A stretch of DNA of 64,000 bases from positions 8,300,807 through 8,364,806 of the forward strand of contig CM041200.1 of the NCBI GenBank assembly GCA_023078555.1. Direction: 5' to 3'. The DNA comes from Ulva prolifera. Lineage: Eukaryota; Chlorophyta; Ulvophyceae; Ulvales; Ulvaceae. The first letter of the stretch is position 1; each line of letters opens with the position of its first letter. The notes below the pieces were generated by a model that worked only from the letters and a program-made list of their open reading frames with translations, searched no databases and was not told the DNA's origin. This document shows, piece after piece, positions 1 to 14,245 of the stretch. Position numbers and translations under genes: made by a program.

Positions 1-334
1 CTGCGCGCGCACCCCCCCGCTGCTGGGGAACGCCGTCGGGCCGGAGAGCGCCCGCGCCATGCGTGCGGTGCGCGCGGTCTGCGGTTCTTCCGCGCACTGC
101 GGCTCATCCACGCCGCGCGGCGGGCCGGCGGCGGCTGTGCTGGAGGGGTTGTGGCTGAAGCGCATTCCGGCCGGGGGGTCGATGCGGGGGGTGTCGGGCT
201 GGTGGGCGCCGGGGGTGCCGTCCGCGCGGGGGGTGAGTTTGGAGGCAGTGACCGGCTGCCACGTGCGGGGGGTGAAGGCCAGGCCGGGGGGGTTGCATGG
301 CAGGCGGGATAACAGCGCGCTGAGTGCGTCAAAA
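1..334 (-). CDS. Partial GC-rich exon of an unknown gene, cut by the left edge
   Basis: On the minus strand one frame stays open from an acceptor (CAG at 335-337) to the window edge, about 110 codons, with third positions almost all G or C, like the GC-rich exons of the recognised genes here. The translation begins FDALSALLSRLPCNPPG and goes on as a Pro/Ala/Thr-rich, low-hydrophobicity segment containing FTPRTWQPV and AGMRFSHNPSS. This looks like a disordered part of a larger protein. I recognise no domain. The sequence before base 1 contains GTGCGCGC in the same direction, which resembles the donors used in this genome, so the exon could end close to the edge. The opposite strand is also open but has poor codon bias and is probably a shadow. 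Confidence 0.5.
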
Positions 335-1821
335 CTGCAGTCTCTGGGAGGAGGAGCATGGTGTGTGGGCCTGGCGACGCGCTGGGCCGGCCTTGCGAAT
401 GGGTGGCGGGGAGCAGGAAGGCTTGGGGGGGATGTGCCCGGTGGGACACCGTCTGCACACATGAAGTTGAAGACGTCATTAGCTTTGGCGCAGTCTGGTT
501 GTTGGCATGCTGTCAGGAGCAGTTGTGTGAGCTACACTCACACAGGCAGACAAGCAGGTAGCACAGCAGGCTTGCCGATCTCGATACTCGACGCCCAACA
601 AACGATCGCACGCGCTGCCCAGGCCGCATCACCACTGGGCCCACGCTTCAGTGAGACGGTTGAAATATCAGTTATATGCATGGATGGGCATTATGTGGCA
701 GGCGGGTGGTGGCAATGAGCGTGTGATCAGGGAGGCATTCCGTTCGGACAGCTGAGGCGGATTCATGACGTGCCGTACCGTTCGGAGTTGTCATAATCGC
801 TAAACATTGGATGTCATTAAATGTGGCGCAGTCTGGCAGTGGCAACGCTGAGAGGCACAGTGGCGCATCCGGGGCATGGGATTTGGTTTGAGCGGCCGCA
901 GAAGACTTCAGCGTACAAGGCAGCCATGCGCACGATTCACAACAGATGACTGAATATTTGAGGAGGTTTGCGGGGGGCGTCGCGTGCCTGCTGCTGAAGT
1001 TGTATGATGAGCACTGTGCAAGCTTTTTCTGGCGCGAGTGCATGCCCGCGGTGCTTGAAGTCGTGCAGCTGCGGGAATGGTTACCGGAACTCAATTAAGG
1101 GGATGATACACTGGCCTACGGTTGAGCACGAGCAATCACCGTAAATAAGCCTCTGTCAGCGGAATGATGTGCTGATGAGTGCTGCACGCATTCGCTGCGG
1201 CGACAAGCTCGCGTCGCTCGATGGTATGACAGCTGCGCCTATGCATGGGCATGCTCAGTGATTCACGCGCGCCACGCCGGATACCTGCTCTTATCACATG
1301 GTATGAGATGTCGGCATGCACGTGAAACTGTGAAATGAATTGAGACTGCTTGTCATGGCAGATAGCTCCAAGACGGAGGATGAGCTGCAAAGCGGGCATG
1401 CAGCGCCTGAGATACCGCCCACAGCGCATAGCCTTAACGCAAGCATGACTACGGATTGAGACCGATCCTAACAAACAAAATACATGCAAAAGCGTGTAGC
1501 CGGTACCGACAACGCGAATACACTGTACCGGCACAGCAGCCCACTACGACAGTTTGAGCCACAGGTGCCGGATTGCGCAGCTTCGGGGACTGTCGCAGAT
1601 TGACCTGTACATGTGCCGCCCTCACACAACGACCCTGCCACTCTGCCTCATCAAACTAAATAAGGTTTTAACGCGGCGCTGGAATGAATGACCACGGATC
1701 GTGGCGTCCAGCGGCACGCTACTGGTGCCTGCAATGCCACTCGAGAATCTGGCGCTCAGGCGCACACCAAATGGAATGTTCGGGTCAATAAGATGACCTT
1801 ATGGTATCGCCACAGCCACAG
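335..1821. other. Stretch without a recognised gene
   Basis: No domain is recognisable on either strand. A short plus-strand frame at 947-1099 follows a possible acceptor (ACAACAG) and reads as 50 residues ending LREWLPELN before TAA. It could be a terminal exon but is too short to trust. Around 545-580 there is weak similarity to the GCAGGTAGCAC core of the TTGTAA-tailed retroposons described further right. Confidence 0.3.
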
Positions 1822-2724
1822 TCAGTATCTGGAGCAGAGTGGGGTCAGCTGATGCACACCTGCACTGTGTGGGTCTTGCACAGCTCTTGTGCTCTCGCCC
1901 TGTTTTGCTCCACCTGACAGCCCCGCTGATGGGCTCGCCTTACGAAGGTGCTGCAGCACGGCGGCAAGCATTGCCACTGCCTCACATGCTGCTGTGGCCG
2001 TCCGATCACTGAGCTCTCCATCTCCTCCAGCAGAATTTCCCTGTTTGACAGATGTGTGCCTCGTTGCCTTCAGACTATCCTGCTGTCGGACACTGCTTTG
2101 CTGTGACGATGCTGCAGGTGTGGCTGGTAGATTTGCAAGCTGCGGCGGCATGCAGGGAAGCCTGTCAAACAGTGCTTGCAGCACATCTGCCTCAGTGGGC
2201 CTAGGCTCAGGCATGGCTGGCTTCCCAGAGCCATCAGCAGCAGTTGTAGCTGGAGCAGCCTCATTGCAAGCCGCTGCCCCCGCTGAGCACTTGTTGATGG
2301 ACTGCTGAAAGATGCCTGACGAGCTCTGTGCACAAGTCAGTGCTTGCCTGGAGACACCACAAGTCCTATTGCTACCTGACGAGCCTTCAGCCGGATCAGA
2401 GTGCTCCAGGGCAGGGGTGGCATGGCGTGACTTGGGGCGACTTCGGGGGGACAGAGGGACTCTCGCAGAATGTATCAGTGCAGGGCTCCTGCGTGCGCCG
2501 GGTGAGCACAGGGCGACACAGCAGGAATCTTCTTTGTACTTCAGGAGCAGCGCAACCGGGACGCCTTCGAGCAGGCAGCGCAGGAGCATGCTGGTACTCC
2601 CTCCTGCAAGTGCATATCGGACTGAGATCAGCAGCAGCACTTGGCACAGCTGGGCAGCAGTCACTGCGGTGGCCAATGACACCACAACAGCCACGGCATC
2701 ACCAGATGGTACCATCGTGATCAA
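1822..2724 (-). CDS. Hypothetical 300-residue protein, single open frame
   Basis: An uninterrupted minus-strand frame runs from ATG at 2724 to TGA at 1822. Residues about 8-40 form a hydrophobic Val/Ala/Leu segment that could be a signal anchor. The rest is Ser/Ala/Gln-rich, with a more ordered patch near residues 170-195 (PTEADVLQALFDRLPCMPPQ) and another near 245-262 (EAVAMLAAVLQHLRKA) that could be helical. Codon usage is moderate (many GCA, CAG, CTG), like the less GC-rich exons of RPT3 rather than the kinesin motor exons. I recognise no family. It may be the last exon of a longer gene, because an open minus-strand stretch at 2779-2982 lies just upstream. A chance open frame in GC-rich DNA is the alternative. 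Confidence 0.45.
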   Translation of the reverse strand: MITMVPSGDAVAVVVSLATAVTAAQLCQVLLLISVRYALAGGSTSMLLRCLLEGVPVALLLKYKEDSCCVALCSPGARRSPALIHSARVPLSPRSRPKSRHATPALEHSDPAEGSSGSNRTCGVSRQALTCAQSSSGIFQQSINKCSAGAAACNEAAPATTAADGSGKPAMPEPRPTEADVLQALFDRLPCMPPQLANLPATPAASSQQSSVRQQDSLKATRHTSVKQGNSAGGDGELSDRTATAACEAVAMLAAVLQHLRKASPSAGLSGGAKQGESTRAVQDPHSAGVHQLTPLCSRY

Positions 2725-5700
2725 ATTGACCGAGAACAGTCGTCAGTAGCCCTGCTTGGTGCCGCTGAGACAATGGCGTCACTGTCTCATTTCCTGTAGG
2801 TGATTTGTGCTGTATCGAGTGCTGATGTGGAATGTGTAAGTGTTTCTGGGAATGTAGTTACGGATCTCAGAAGCCACACCACCGGCATCAGGATCGTCAA
2901 GGTTGGCACCACTGCCAACTAGCCTAACCGGTCGATCTCGAAATGTGGAGCGAAGGGCGCTGATCTGCGAGCCAGCTCGCACGCATCATGCGGACGCTGT
3001 GGAAGCACTACAAAGCGCAAGCAAACCGAAAAGAGCTCTCTCAGCTTGAAAAATTGCTTTGTGCTACGTCTTGCGAACAGTCGCGCCATCGACAGACACC
3101 CGGCACGCGTGCAAGTGCGGGCGCATCCGTGGGCCAAAACACGGCGACGGCCGCACTAGCGTAGGCATATCCGACATAATAAAGCGCTACACACTTGAGA
3201 TGCGAAAGAACGAGCATTTATAGCGGTCTGGTGAAGAGAGCATCTCCGCGCGGCGTGCATGCATATGGCGAAACAAGCTGCCTTTTGCAGCGACACAGCA
3301 CGCCGCAGCCAGCACCCGACGCTGGCAAGTATTATATCAATTTGAATGCCACGTGCAAAAAATAATTATTGGTTGATTATGCTGGGGCCTGTTACGTGAA
3401 CAATCTCACATAACGCACGCCACCGCTGTCAGAGTATTCAACGCTTCGGTGCACGATAGGCCTTCGCCAGAAGGGCTCGGAACAAATCCTTGTTACATCG
3501 ACTAGTAGCCAGCGGTAATGAATATGTAACATGCCCGGGACCTGGCGCAGCATGCACTCACCAGGTTCATTGACTGCCATGTCAGCCTGCAAAGCGTGGC
3601 TTAACCAGGCTCGCTGCCGCGGCCACAGGGATCGGCACATTTAGCCAGCATCAACACCTGATTGAACTGGTCGGTGGTTCAGACTCCGAACCGTCTCTGA
3701 ACCGATCGTCCGGGTTTCAGTCATGCCAGAGTGCGCACGTCCTGTGTTCTGACGAGGCCCCTCGGCCTTGCCCGTTACGATGTGGCACTACGAAGTCGTG
3801 GGACCAACGCAATTGTCTGACTCAACGAGGGCGCGCTGTGACCATGAATAAAACTTGCTGTCTGGCTGCAATGTAAACTATGGTGGAGCATACCCGCCAA
3901 TGCGATGAAGAGCGTGGGCGCCATGGTGACCACAATACCACCCGAAGCAAGCGGAGCTGCTGTGCTGGCATCTCCAAGCCTGCCAGCAGGGGGCTGCTGT
4001 CTGTGCCGTTGAAAAGCTCTGAAGAACCTCATCTTCTTTCACGCTGGGGAAAAGCTATCGCTTGGTTCCCGCGTCGTGAGGTGCAGCCGCACTGGCATCG
4101 TCGGGGGCGTGAAGATGTGCTTGAATCATACGGTGATCAACGAGGCTGCCAATATGAAGATTTAATTCGCTGGTCTGGAGTGGAAGAAGCTACTGATGCA
4201 ATAATGAACGTCTGTGGTCTTCGAGGTATACGCTGCACGTCCTATCGAACCAGGTACCTAAAGCCGAAACACACTGCGGCGAGCAGCATACGTTAACGCA
4301 GCCACAACTTGTAGCTTGATGCCAAGAGCTTGGATTCTGTATGTATATGTTCGATGTCGGAATTGACAGGTCGACGGCTACTGGTCTCAGGCCCAGAGTG
4401 ACCGGCCGAAGATTCCGGTGCCGGTTTCCGTCAGAGAATATGGTTCAACACTCTAACGCAGACCCAACATCGCAGGGCATGTCTATTCTGCGATTATTCC
4501 CGCGCTGGACTGGACTGAAGTTTGAACACTCGCGGAGGCACCGTGCGGGCACCCACGCCAGCTTCGACATGTCGGAGTATGTGTGGTCAGCGCGTATGCA
4601 TGAAAGCACACCAGCACACGCGCGCTTGCGACGTCATGGTCACAGTCCAGGGCGTGTAATGTTGACAGTGAAGGCACCGGTGTCGCCAGAGTTGTGCCAT
4701 CCGGCAACTTGCAGGCAAATGTTGAAGTCACTTCAGAAGCAGCGACCTACAGCCTACAGAATCTTGCACGATGCAAGCCCTTGTACGACCAGGGCTGCGA
4801 TATACCAAAAGTGTTCGAATTTTGAAATTTCGCACGCAAAAATCGCCAACGTTGAGCACTCACCGCATATCTTCATCAATCATCATACATTTCAAGTAAC
4901 TTCCAGAACGACCGAGCTGTGTCTGCAACCTGTTATCACACTATGTGGCGCGGCGTTCAAGTGGTTTTGGCCCGGGACGTCGCGCCGCAAGTGTACAGTG
5001 TGATGTGGTTTCATATGGCATGCACGAGTGCCGTGAGTTCTATCCGGTATGTCGCGGATAAGGGAGAGCTAGCGCAGGGGGTTTTGAATTCAAGCAAGCT
5101 GCTCTCCCAAGTTGATGCGGAATGATGTCCACGATCAGTGCATCTCTTGCGGTTGGCATAAAGTACCAGCAATGGCATAAGGTACCAGCAGCTGGTAACC
5201 AGCTTCACGTGCATCTCCGATATACATCGAATGATGCTCGGTCACTTCGAGGAAGTTGAAGGGTCGGAATCAGGGGCTACTAGGATTGAGGCTGCAGTCC
5301 CAGTAACCTCGGTGGCCATGGGAGGGGACCACGCACCCACCCGTGCTGTCTATCAAGCGGCATTCAGCATACTGCCGGATGGAGTGAACCCATACACATA
5401 TCCCAGCATTGCAGGCTCGATGCTGCTTGAGAGATCTGTCAGAAGCGCTTGCACAAGCTTTGCATGGGTTGTGAAAACATTGTTACTGGAGCATGTGCGA
5501 CCCCGTCACGGCCTGAGGAGCGTGCTGGCCACCACATGCCATACCGGATGCATTGACGCAATCTGAGGCACCTGAGACAGTTCTTCGCATGAAGCAATGC
5601 GCCTACGATCAGGGCGCCATCTCAATCTACCCGTGCACACATGATTGGCACAGGCTTGAGTTGATTCAATGCACAGAGGGCATCTCCCTTTCCAGTCTAT

Positions 5701-5878
5701 GGACATCGAGTACAACACTGTGAAATTTCGTCATTCTGGAGCCAAGCCCAGTAACACATATAGCACTCAAGCAACGACTTGTGGACCGCTTTACAGCTGA
5801 CAAGCCTCCGTTTGCCCGCCCGGCATGACTGCGTGGCGGCAGCAGAGATGTACATGGACAACAAAGTGCACTCGCACA
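2725..5878. other. Gap between the hypothetical frame and RPT3; no clear gene
   Basis: Several open stretches occur but none shows a domain, and their codon use is unremarkable. The least unlikely are on the minus strand: 2779-2982, with GSGANLDDPDAGGVASEI, and 3775-4032, which starts MRFFRAFQRHRQQ and contains a hydrophobic run (GIVVTMAPTLFIALAGML) like a mitochondrial presequence plus membrane segment. They could be exons of one small minus-strand gene, but I could not join them with confident splice sites. The 3' flank of RPT3 has TGTAA (minus strand, 5795-5791), a possible polyadenylation signal of the green-algal type; this is inference. Confidence 0.3.
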
Positions 5879-8910
<3,032 letters not shown>

Positions 8911-9627
8911 GATTGCAGGCACTGTTGCAGATATCGAACGATTTTGCACTCACAAACAGCAACAATCAGTGTCTCATACAAGTGATCAGATTCAATGACC
9001 GGTCAGTCGAGGCGCCACAACAAAAGCGTGGAGAAGTCGCGTGTGGTACGTCAACGTTTTCGCATGCATGAGCCAGCATTGCCAGCGTAGGCAACGTCAC
9101 GCCTTGTGACGTGAAGGCACTTGGAGCAGTCTGTTCTGTGCGCTCAGTGCGCAGTTCGGGTAAGAGGTTTATTATTATTTCTGCTGCTCGTGCATCATTG
9201 AAATGCATCCGCACTTTTGCTTGCCCCTCGCCTTCACAACACAGTGGGGCCGGGCGCCAAAGAATGCCCAGGAGAACCCGCCGGTACAATCTTCTACGGG
9301 ATCAGGTACATCTTCAAATCGTGTATGTTCACAAAGGTTGCGCCAGGTGTTCAGCGGTCACACATGTGTTTGCAGCAGTGCCTGGAGCTTGTATCACGAG
9401 CTGACAGTGTCAGCCTGCAGCCTACATGGTACCCCACACGCTGTAGATTTGCGGTACAACCACAGGGAGTTATACCTGCTAAGTGCTGCTCAGCTTCAGT
9501 GAGGCAAATGCTGGCGAATACATTCTATGCAGCGCTTTCCAAAACAGAGAATGAGTCTTGACTGTACGTACAACACTGAGCAGTCTCACAAGAAGCAGAG
9601 CCGGTACAGGCGCGGTGCTGCAGTGTT

Positions 9628-9675
9628 ACAAGGACAAAGCGAGCAAGGCAGGTAGCACCGCGGGCAACAACCATC
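9628..9675 (-). repeat. Partial copy of the TTGTAA-tailed retroposon
   Basis: On the minus strand this reads GCGGTGCTACCTGCC, then CTTGCTCGCTTTGTCC and TTGTAA, the same 3' core as the insertion at 9809-10162 but in the opposite direction. The two therefore make an inverted pair about 0.5 kb apart. I could not find a clear target-site duplication for this copy, and it runs into CAAC-type simple sequence. Confidence 0.6.
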
Positions 9676-9760
9676 AACCAACCAACCAACCAACCATCAA
9701 CACGCAGCACATACCAACACAACCATCAACACGCAGCACATACCAACACACCCATGCAAC
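9669..9760. repeat. CAAC-type simple repeat with a duplicated 29-bp unit
   Basis: ACCA and CAAC units are followed by two adjacent copies of a unit containing ATCAACACGCAGCACATACC. Simple-sequence expansion next to the retroposon copy; no function inferred. Confidence 0.7.
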
Positions 9761-9808
9761 CGCACACGTCAGCACCCGCCGTGGCCGCAGCCATACACAC
9801 AGAGGCCC

Positions 9809-10162
9809 TGGTGGGTTTGCGGGCGGGCGGGTTGGTGTGCGAGGGCTGGGCTTGGGGGGTTGTGCTGGGGGAGGCGGGGGCCTCCCCGGGTTGGGGGTTT
9901 TTGTTGCGGTCTCGCTGTTTGTTTGCTGGGCGGCCTTGGCTGCTTGTGCTTCCGGGTCTCGTGCGCCTGGCTGGTGGGCGGGGTTCGGATGGGGGTGGGC
10001 GTATGGGTGTGGGCGTGTGTGTGGCTGTGTGGCTGTGTCCGGCGCGGGTGCTGCCGTTGCGTGGGTGTTTTGGTGTGAGCTTTGTGTGGCTTGCTGCGTG
10101 GTGTGCGGTTCCCCTGGTTCTTGCTTGCGGTGCTACCTGCCTCGCTTGCTTTGTCTTGTAAC
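9809..10162 (+). mobile_element. 354-bp TTGTAA-tailed retroposon with 14-bp target-site duplication
   Basis: The insert is flanked by the identical 14-mer ACACACAGAGGCCC at 9795-9808 and 10163-10176. It begins TGGTGGGTTTG, is strongly G-rich, and ends with a core shared with other copies (GCGGTGCTACCTGCC ... TTTGTCTTGTA). Because the conserved end is the right end and the left part varies, I infer that the element lies on the plus strand with a 3' tail TTGTAA, as expected for reverse transcription primed at the 3' end. There is no coding capacity beyond low-complexity open frames, and no poly-A tail. Confidence 0.7.
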
Positions 10163-11896
10163 ACACACAGAGGCCCCCATACCCCACACCCACAATCACA
10201 CCTGCACGCCCACCCCCACTCGCACCCCGTCCACCAGCCCGGCGCCAAAAGCCCCGAAAGCACACGGAGCCTAGGCTGCAAAGGCAAAGACATAGACACC
10301 TACAACAATCCCGGTGCGGCCCCAGCCTTCCCCACCCCGCCCATCACCCGTACACCCGGACCCCCAATCCCCAACACCAGCCCTTCCCGCCCGATCCCCC
10401 CTGTCGGTGACGCAGTGTGTACTTGCAATGGGTGTGTACTTGCAGTGGGGTCGAGCTATCTACTCGGTCGAGCTATCTGCTCGGTCAGCCCTCGAGTCCC
10501 GCTAGCCACAAGCTCAGAACTTGGATCATTAGGGCAGCTGGGAGGGTGCAACCAGAGGAAGTGGTCAAGAAGGACGAGGCTACAGCATGGGCATTCATGG
10601 GTAAGATGATACACATGCTGGCATCATGACAAATCTAGAAATGCATAGGCCTCAGCATGCCCGGGTTCCAAGTATCACAACCCCAAACACTGAACATCCA
10701 TGCACGTACAGCATTCAAGTCTGCTGACAACAGGCCTGCAGAGGCCTTCTCAGCAGCTTTTCGAAGCCCCCCGGATTGCCCTAAAACTTGCAGCCCAAGG
10801 GTTGCGCGGATGACTCACCTGAGAAGTGATCCTCAGAGAGCTCATCTAGGCTTCTAGAAACGAAGGCTTGTATGACCAAGCACGATGATCCGATGCTGTG
10901 TCACCTGGCCATCATGCTGCAGCTCCAGGTGCCGGTGTGTCACCTGTCATCCAATCATCTGGCAGGCGCCTGGCAACGTGGTCCGTTCATCTTGATGGCG
11001 ATTCGTTCATCTCAGTGGTGCTCCCTGCATCTGGGGGCCTGCACGCCTAGCTGGCGGGCGCCCGCCAGCTGTGATGTTAACATAGGTTGCTCTAGAGCTG
11101 ACTCTCTGGCGCTGGGCCTTGGGTTGCAGCGGTTGCGGTGCAGGCCATGCCGCTGTACTTGGAGTTGTCTTCCCCCCCTCCATGGTGTTCCTGTGGCACA
11201 CGTCCTGCAGCATACGGCTGTGCGACCTGCGATGGGTTGGAATGGCTTGTGCTGTTCAAACTGAGTCACTTGCATAGCCACATCATCGTCAGCGTGCAGC
11301 GACAGGATGCCATAATCTTAGTAACACTGGACACATTGTTGACATTTCAGCTGGGTAAAGCCCTCAAGAACGGCAGCCTCGATCCTGGTAAGTAGCGCCA
11401 GAAAGTCTGCGTTTGTCAGCATTGTACAGATCCACACCGTTGGCGGCAACATATGTGCGTCCTGCTCTGCCAGGCAGAAGGTGCAGCATCATTGTATTCA
11501 AAGGAACAGTTTAGACCCCACAGGATCAGGTGTGTGTTGTACTCTGTGATTATACATCGCACACTTGGTCATCAAAACAGGAGGGTCATGGCGTGTATCC
11601 ACACATGCGCTCCTTCGCAGACCACCCGTCGAGGGCCATGTCGGAGGCAGGCAGCACCGCAGGCACAGCGAGCAGCTCAAGGACAGGGCCATGCACCAAG
11701 GGGTGCTTGGTAAGCTGCTTGGTACCGCATAGAGTTCCGACAGGTGTGTAAGACAGCGTCAGCCACCGCAGAGTGGCGTTTTGGGTTCAACTACCTCTAC
11801 GCCACTTGCATGACATGCATGCTTGACACAGCTTGACATGTCTGCCTTGCAGAATGGTTGGGTGTGACAATGTGGATCATGCCACACATCATGAGC

Positions 11897-12006
11897 GTGG
11901 TGGGTTCTGTGTGTGTTTCGTGAGTGCACCCAGACATGTCTGGGTGTGTGCTTGCTCTGCTTGCTTCTTTCGCGGTGCTGCCCGCCTCGATGCATGTATC
12001 CTTGCA
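11897..12006 (+). mobile_element. 110-bp TTGTAA-tailed short retroposon with 13-bp target-site duplication
   Basis: Flanked by ACACATCATGAGC at 11884-11896 and 12007-12019. The insert starts GTGGTGGGTTC and ends with GCTTGCTTCTTTCGCGGTGC, TGCCCGCC and CCTTGCA, closely similar in length and order to the insertion at 62571-62676. An internal 18-bp palindrome (ACCCAGACATGTCTGGGT) could fold as a hairpin. It is non-coding and very short for a SINE. Confidence 0.75.
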
Positions 12007-14245
12007 ACACATCATGAGCATCACATGCGCGGGTGGTGTTGCTGGGCAGAGGTGTCTGTGGGTGACGCGGAGACTTATGGCAGTGGCTTGCGTGTGTGTT
12101 GCTTCTGCTCGTTTCATACGTCACGGCCGGTTAGATGTTGCCGGGCTGTGCAGCGGCGTCCCTGACTCTGTTTCCGGTAACACACATCACACTGGTTGTA
12201 TGAGCAGCGCCACGGGGCTCCTCTTCTGGCCAAACAGCTCTGGGCACTTGCGCCACCAGCTTGGTTATTGGTCGTTTTTGGTCAGGTCGGAGGGACCGCG
12301 GCGCGCCCGGTCAGCGGCGTCGGAGCGTCAGCGCTCGAATGCCTTTTCTAGTGGTGTGTGTGCGTGTGTGGTTGGGTGGCCGTGCAATGATGACTGTCTG
12401 TGTGCGTCTCTGATGCAGCACGCATTTTTAGTGGTCTACAGCCATCGTCACTCCAGTGCAGAGCACTTCATACTGCATGTGCAAGGGTGGTCAGCAGTGC
12501 TACGCGTGCTTCCGAAAGCCTGCTTTTCCTGGCATCAGGGATAGCTCACACGTATGGTGCTGCATGACGAGGTGACCCATGGCACTGACCAGGCAAGTAC
12601 AAACCATGGCTTTGCTCAGATATGGTAGCGCCACAACCATGGCCGACTAGTTTCCAACTTACTCAGGCATCTGCAACCACCATATATTCGTTGACTTGAA
12701 CAACAGTGCAGCTGTGCTACCATGGTTGGGCATCGGGGGAGGCGGGTATCATGCGTATCGCACCCAATTGAAAGTGCTTGATGCTGCGTGCTGCACGCCA
12801 GCATTCTGAGCGCTGTCTGTTGACATCTATGAATGTAGAAACCAGCGAATATATCCTTCCTATGCGTGGAGATATGTATCATTGGCGCACACATTCGAAT
12901 GGGGGGGGGAGCCTGTACCAGCTGCCCACGATGAGCAGCACAAAGAACAAAGCCGCCCTCCATGAGTGGAGTAAAGCCCAGAAGTCAGTTGAAATTTAGA
13001 GAGCTGTTGTTTCGTGCCCTGGCCAGGACAACTCCTCGACGCTGGCGCGTGTGCAGAAATGCGCAGGGCGATAGCGAGGTTCAGAACTTATACGCTCCCT
13101 CAAAACTTCTATTGCATGTAGATTCAAAGGGATCGATCTACACGCAAGTTAATCTCGTTGCTTATTATGCTATCGCGGCATGGCAAATGCTGGGAGTTCA
13201 GCGCCATGCCTCGTTCACATTCGTAAGCGACTCACAACATAGAGACCTCTCAAGTTGCAGGGCAATGAAAAAGGAGCCTACTTCTTTCCTTTTTCACATG
13301 CACATCGTTCTGAACGATAGCCTGTGGTGGACCCGTATGAATTGGATGCACGCTGCTTGGGAACGCGCAGGTTCCGCCTTACGGAAAACTGACATGATGC
13401 ACACACAGCAGATAGCAGCTCTGACACGAAACATGTCACGATTCTGGGATGAAGTATGACTCTTGAACGACGGCTGCAATTGATTCAACTCAGGATTTTC
13501 CACTGCACCGATGGAGAAGTCATCCGCGCGATCCAAACTAGGCCTACGTCTTGGATAGCATTAGAGAGTGCGCCCGGCAAATTACCCATTCGCTCAACGA
13601 TCAGTTCCGATGCTCTGTGCGAAGTAGCAATCACCAGATGATGTCTGATCACCTGACGCAGTCACTGGATGACGACGACAAAGCCTGCGACCGATTCAGA
13701 CCCTTTGTTAATGCTATGGATGCGAAGAACGTTCTACTTTGTGATGGGTCTCGGTCACCAAATTAACACTCTTTGTCATGGTCTCATCCAGAAAATCGGA
13801 CTTGATATCTACGTGGGCTGATACTACCGGCCATTCGCAAGGCCGAATCGGTTTGAACAAACGACGATTGAACATCAGGATGTACTAACAACGGGTGATT
13901 TTTTGGGGGATGTGACGCCCAAAATACCATAATTTCTATATATGATCCACCCAAGCCACTCCATTCTGTGTCGCAGCACCGCGTACTTGGCCCGCGCGCG
14001 GCGTCTTTGTCCTTCCCCCTGCTTTGTGTGGCAGGCTCCAAATCCCTGAGAGTAGATAGCGACTTCTCTACGTTTAATCTTCCACCTGGCGATCGCAATC
14101 GGGAGTCGGTGTGCCTGCAGGCCATAAGCTCGTTCATGGGGCTTTCTTGACATGTACTCGCTGTGTATCAACATCTCTATGAATTTATTTGTATCATCCG
14201 AATACTCTGACCTGCGTCGGTAGGCTTGGTTGGTCGGCGGGGTTG

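Larger units (their letters stand above)
8911..14245. other. Gene-poor, repeat-rich interval between RPT3 and kinesin-14
   Basis: No protein domain was found in 5.3 kb. It holds TTGTAA-tailed retroposon copies (9628-9675, 9809-10162, 11897-12006), a CAAC-type simple repeat near 9669-9760, and several open frames that run on both strands at once through low-complexity G-rich or C-rich DNA. A plus-strand frame at 12962-13459 (165 residues, containing SKLLLHVDSKGSIYTQVNL) is the longest non-repetitive one. It matches nothing I know and lacks the codon bias of the real genes. Confidence 0.4.

Noticed and set aside
4341-5003. 220-codon plus-strand open frame
   Set aside because: No domain, no codon bias, composition like surrounding non-coding DNA.
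9558-10299. Long open frames on both strands at once
   Set aside because: They run through low-complexity G/C-rich retroposon sequence and CAAC repeats, with no domain on either strand.
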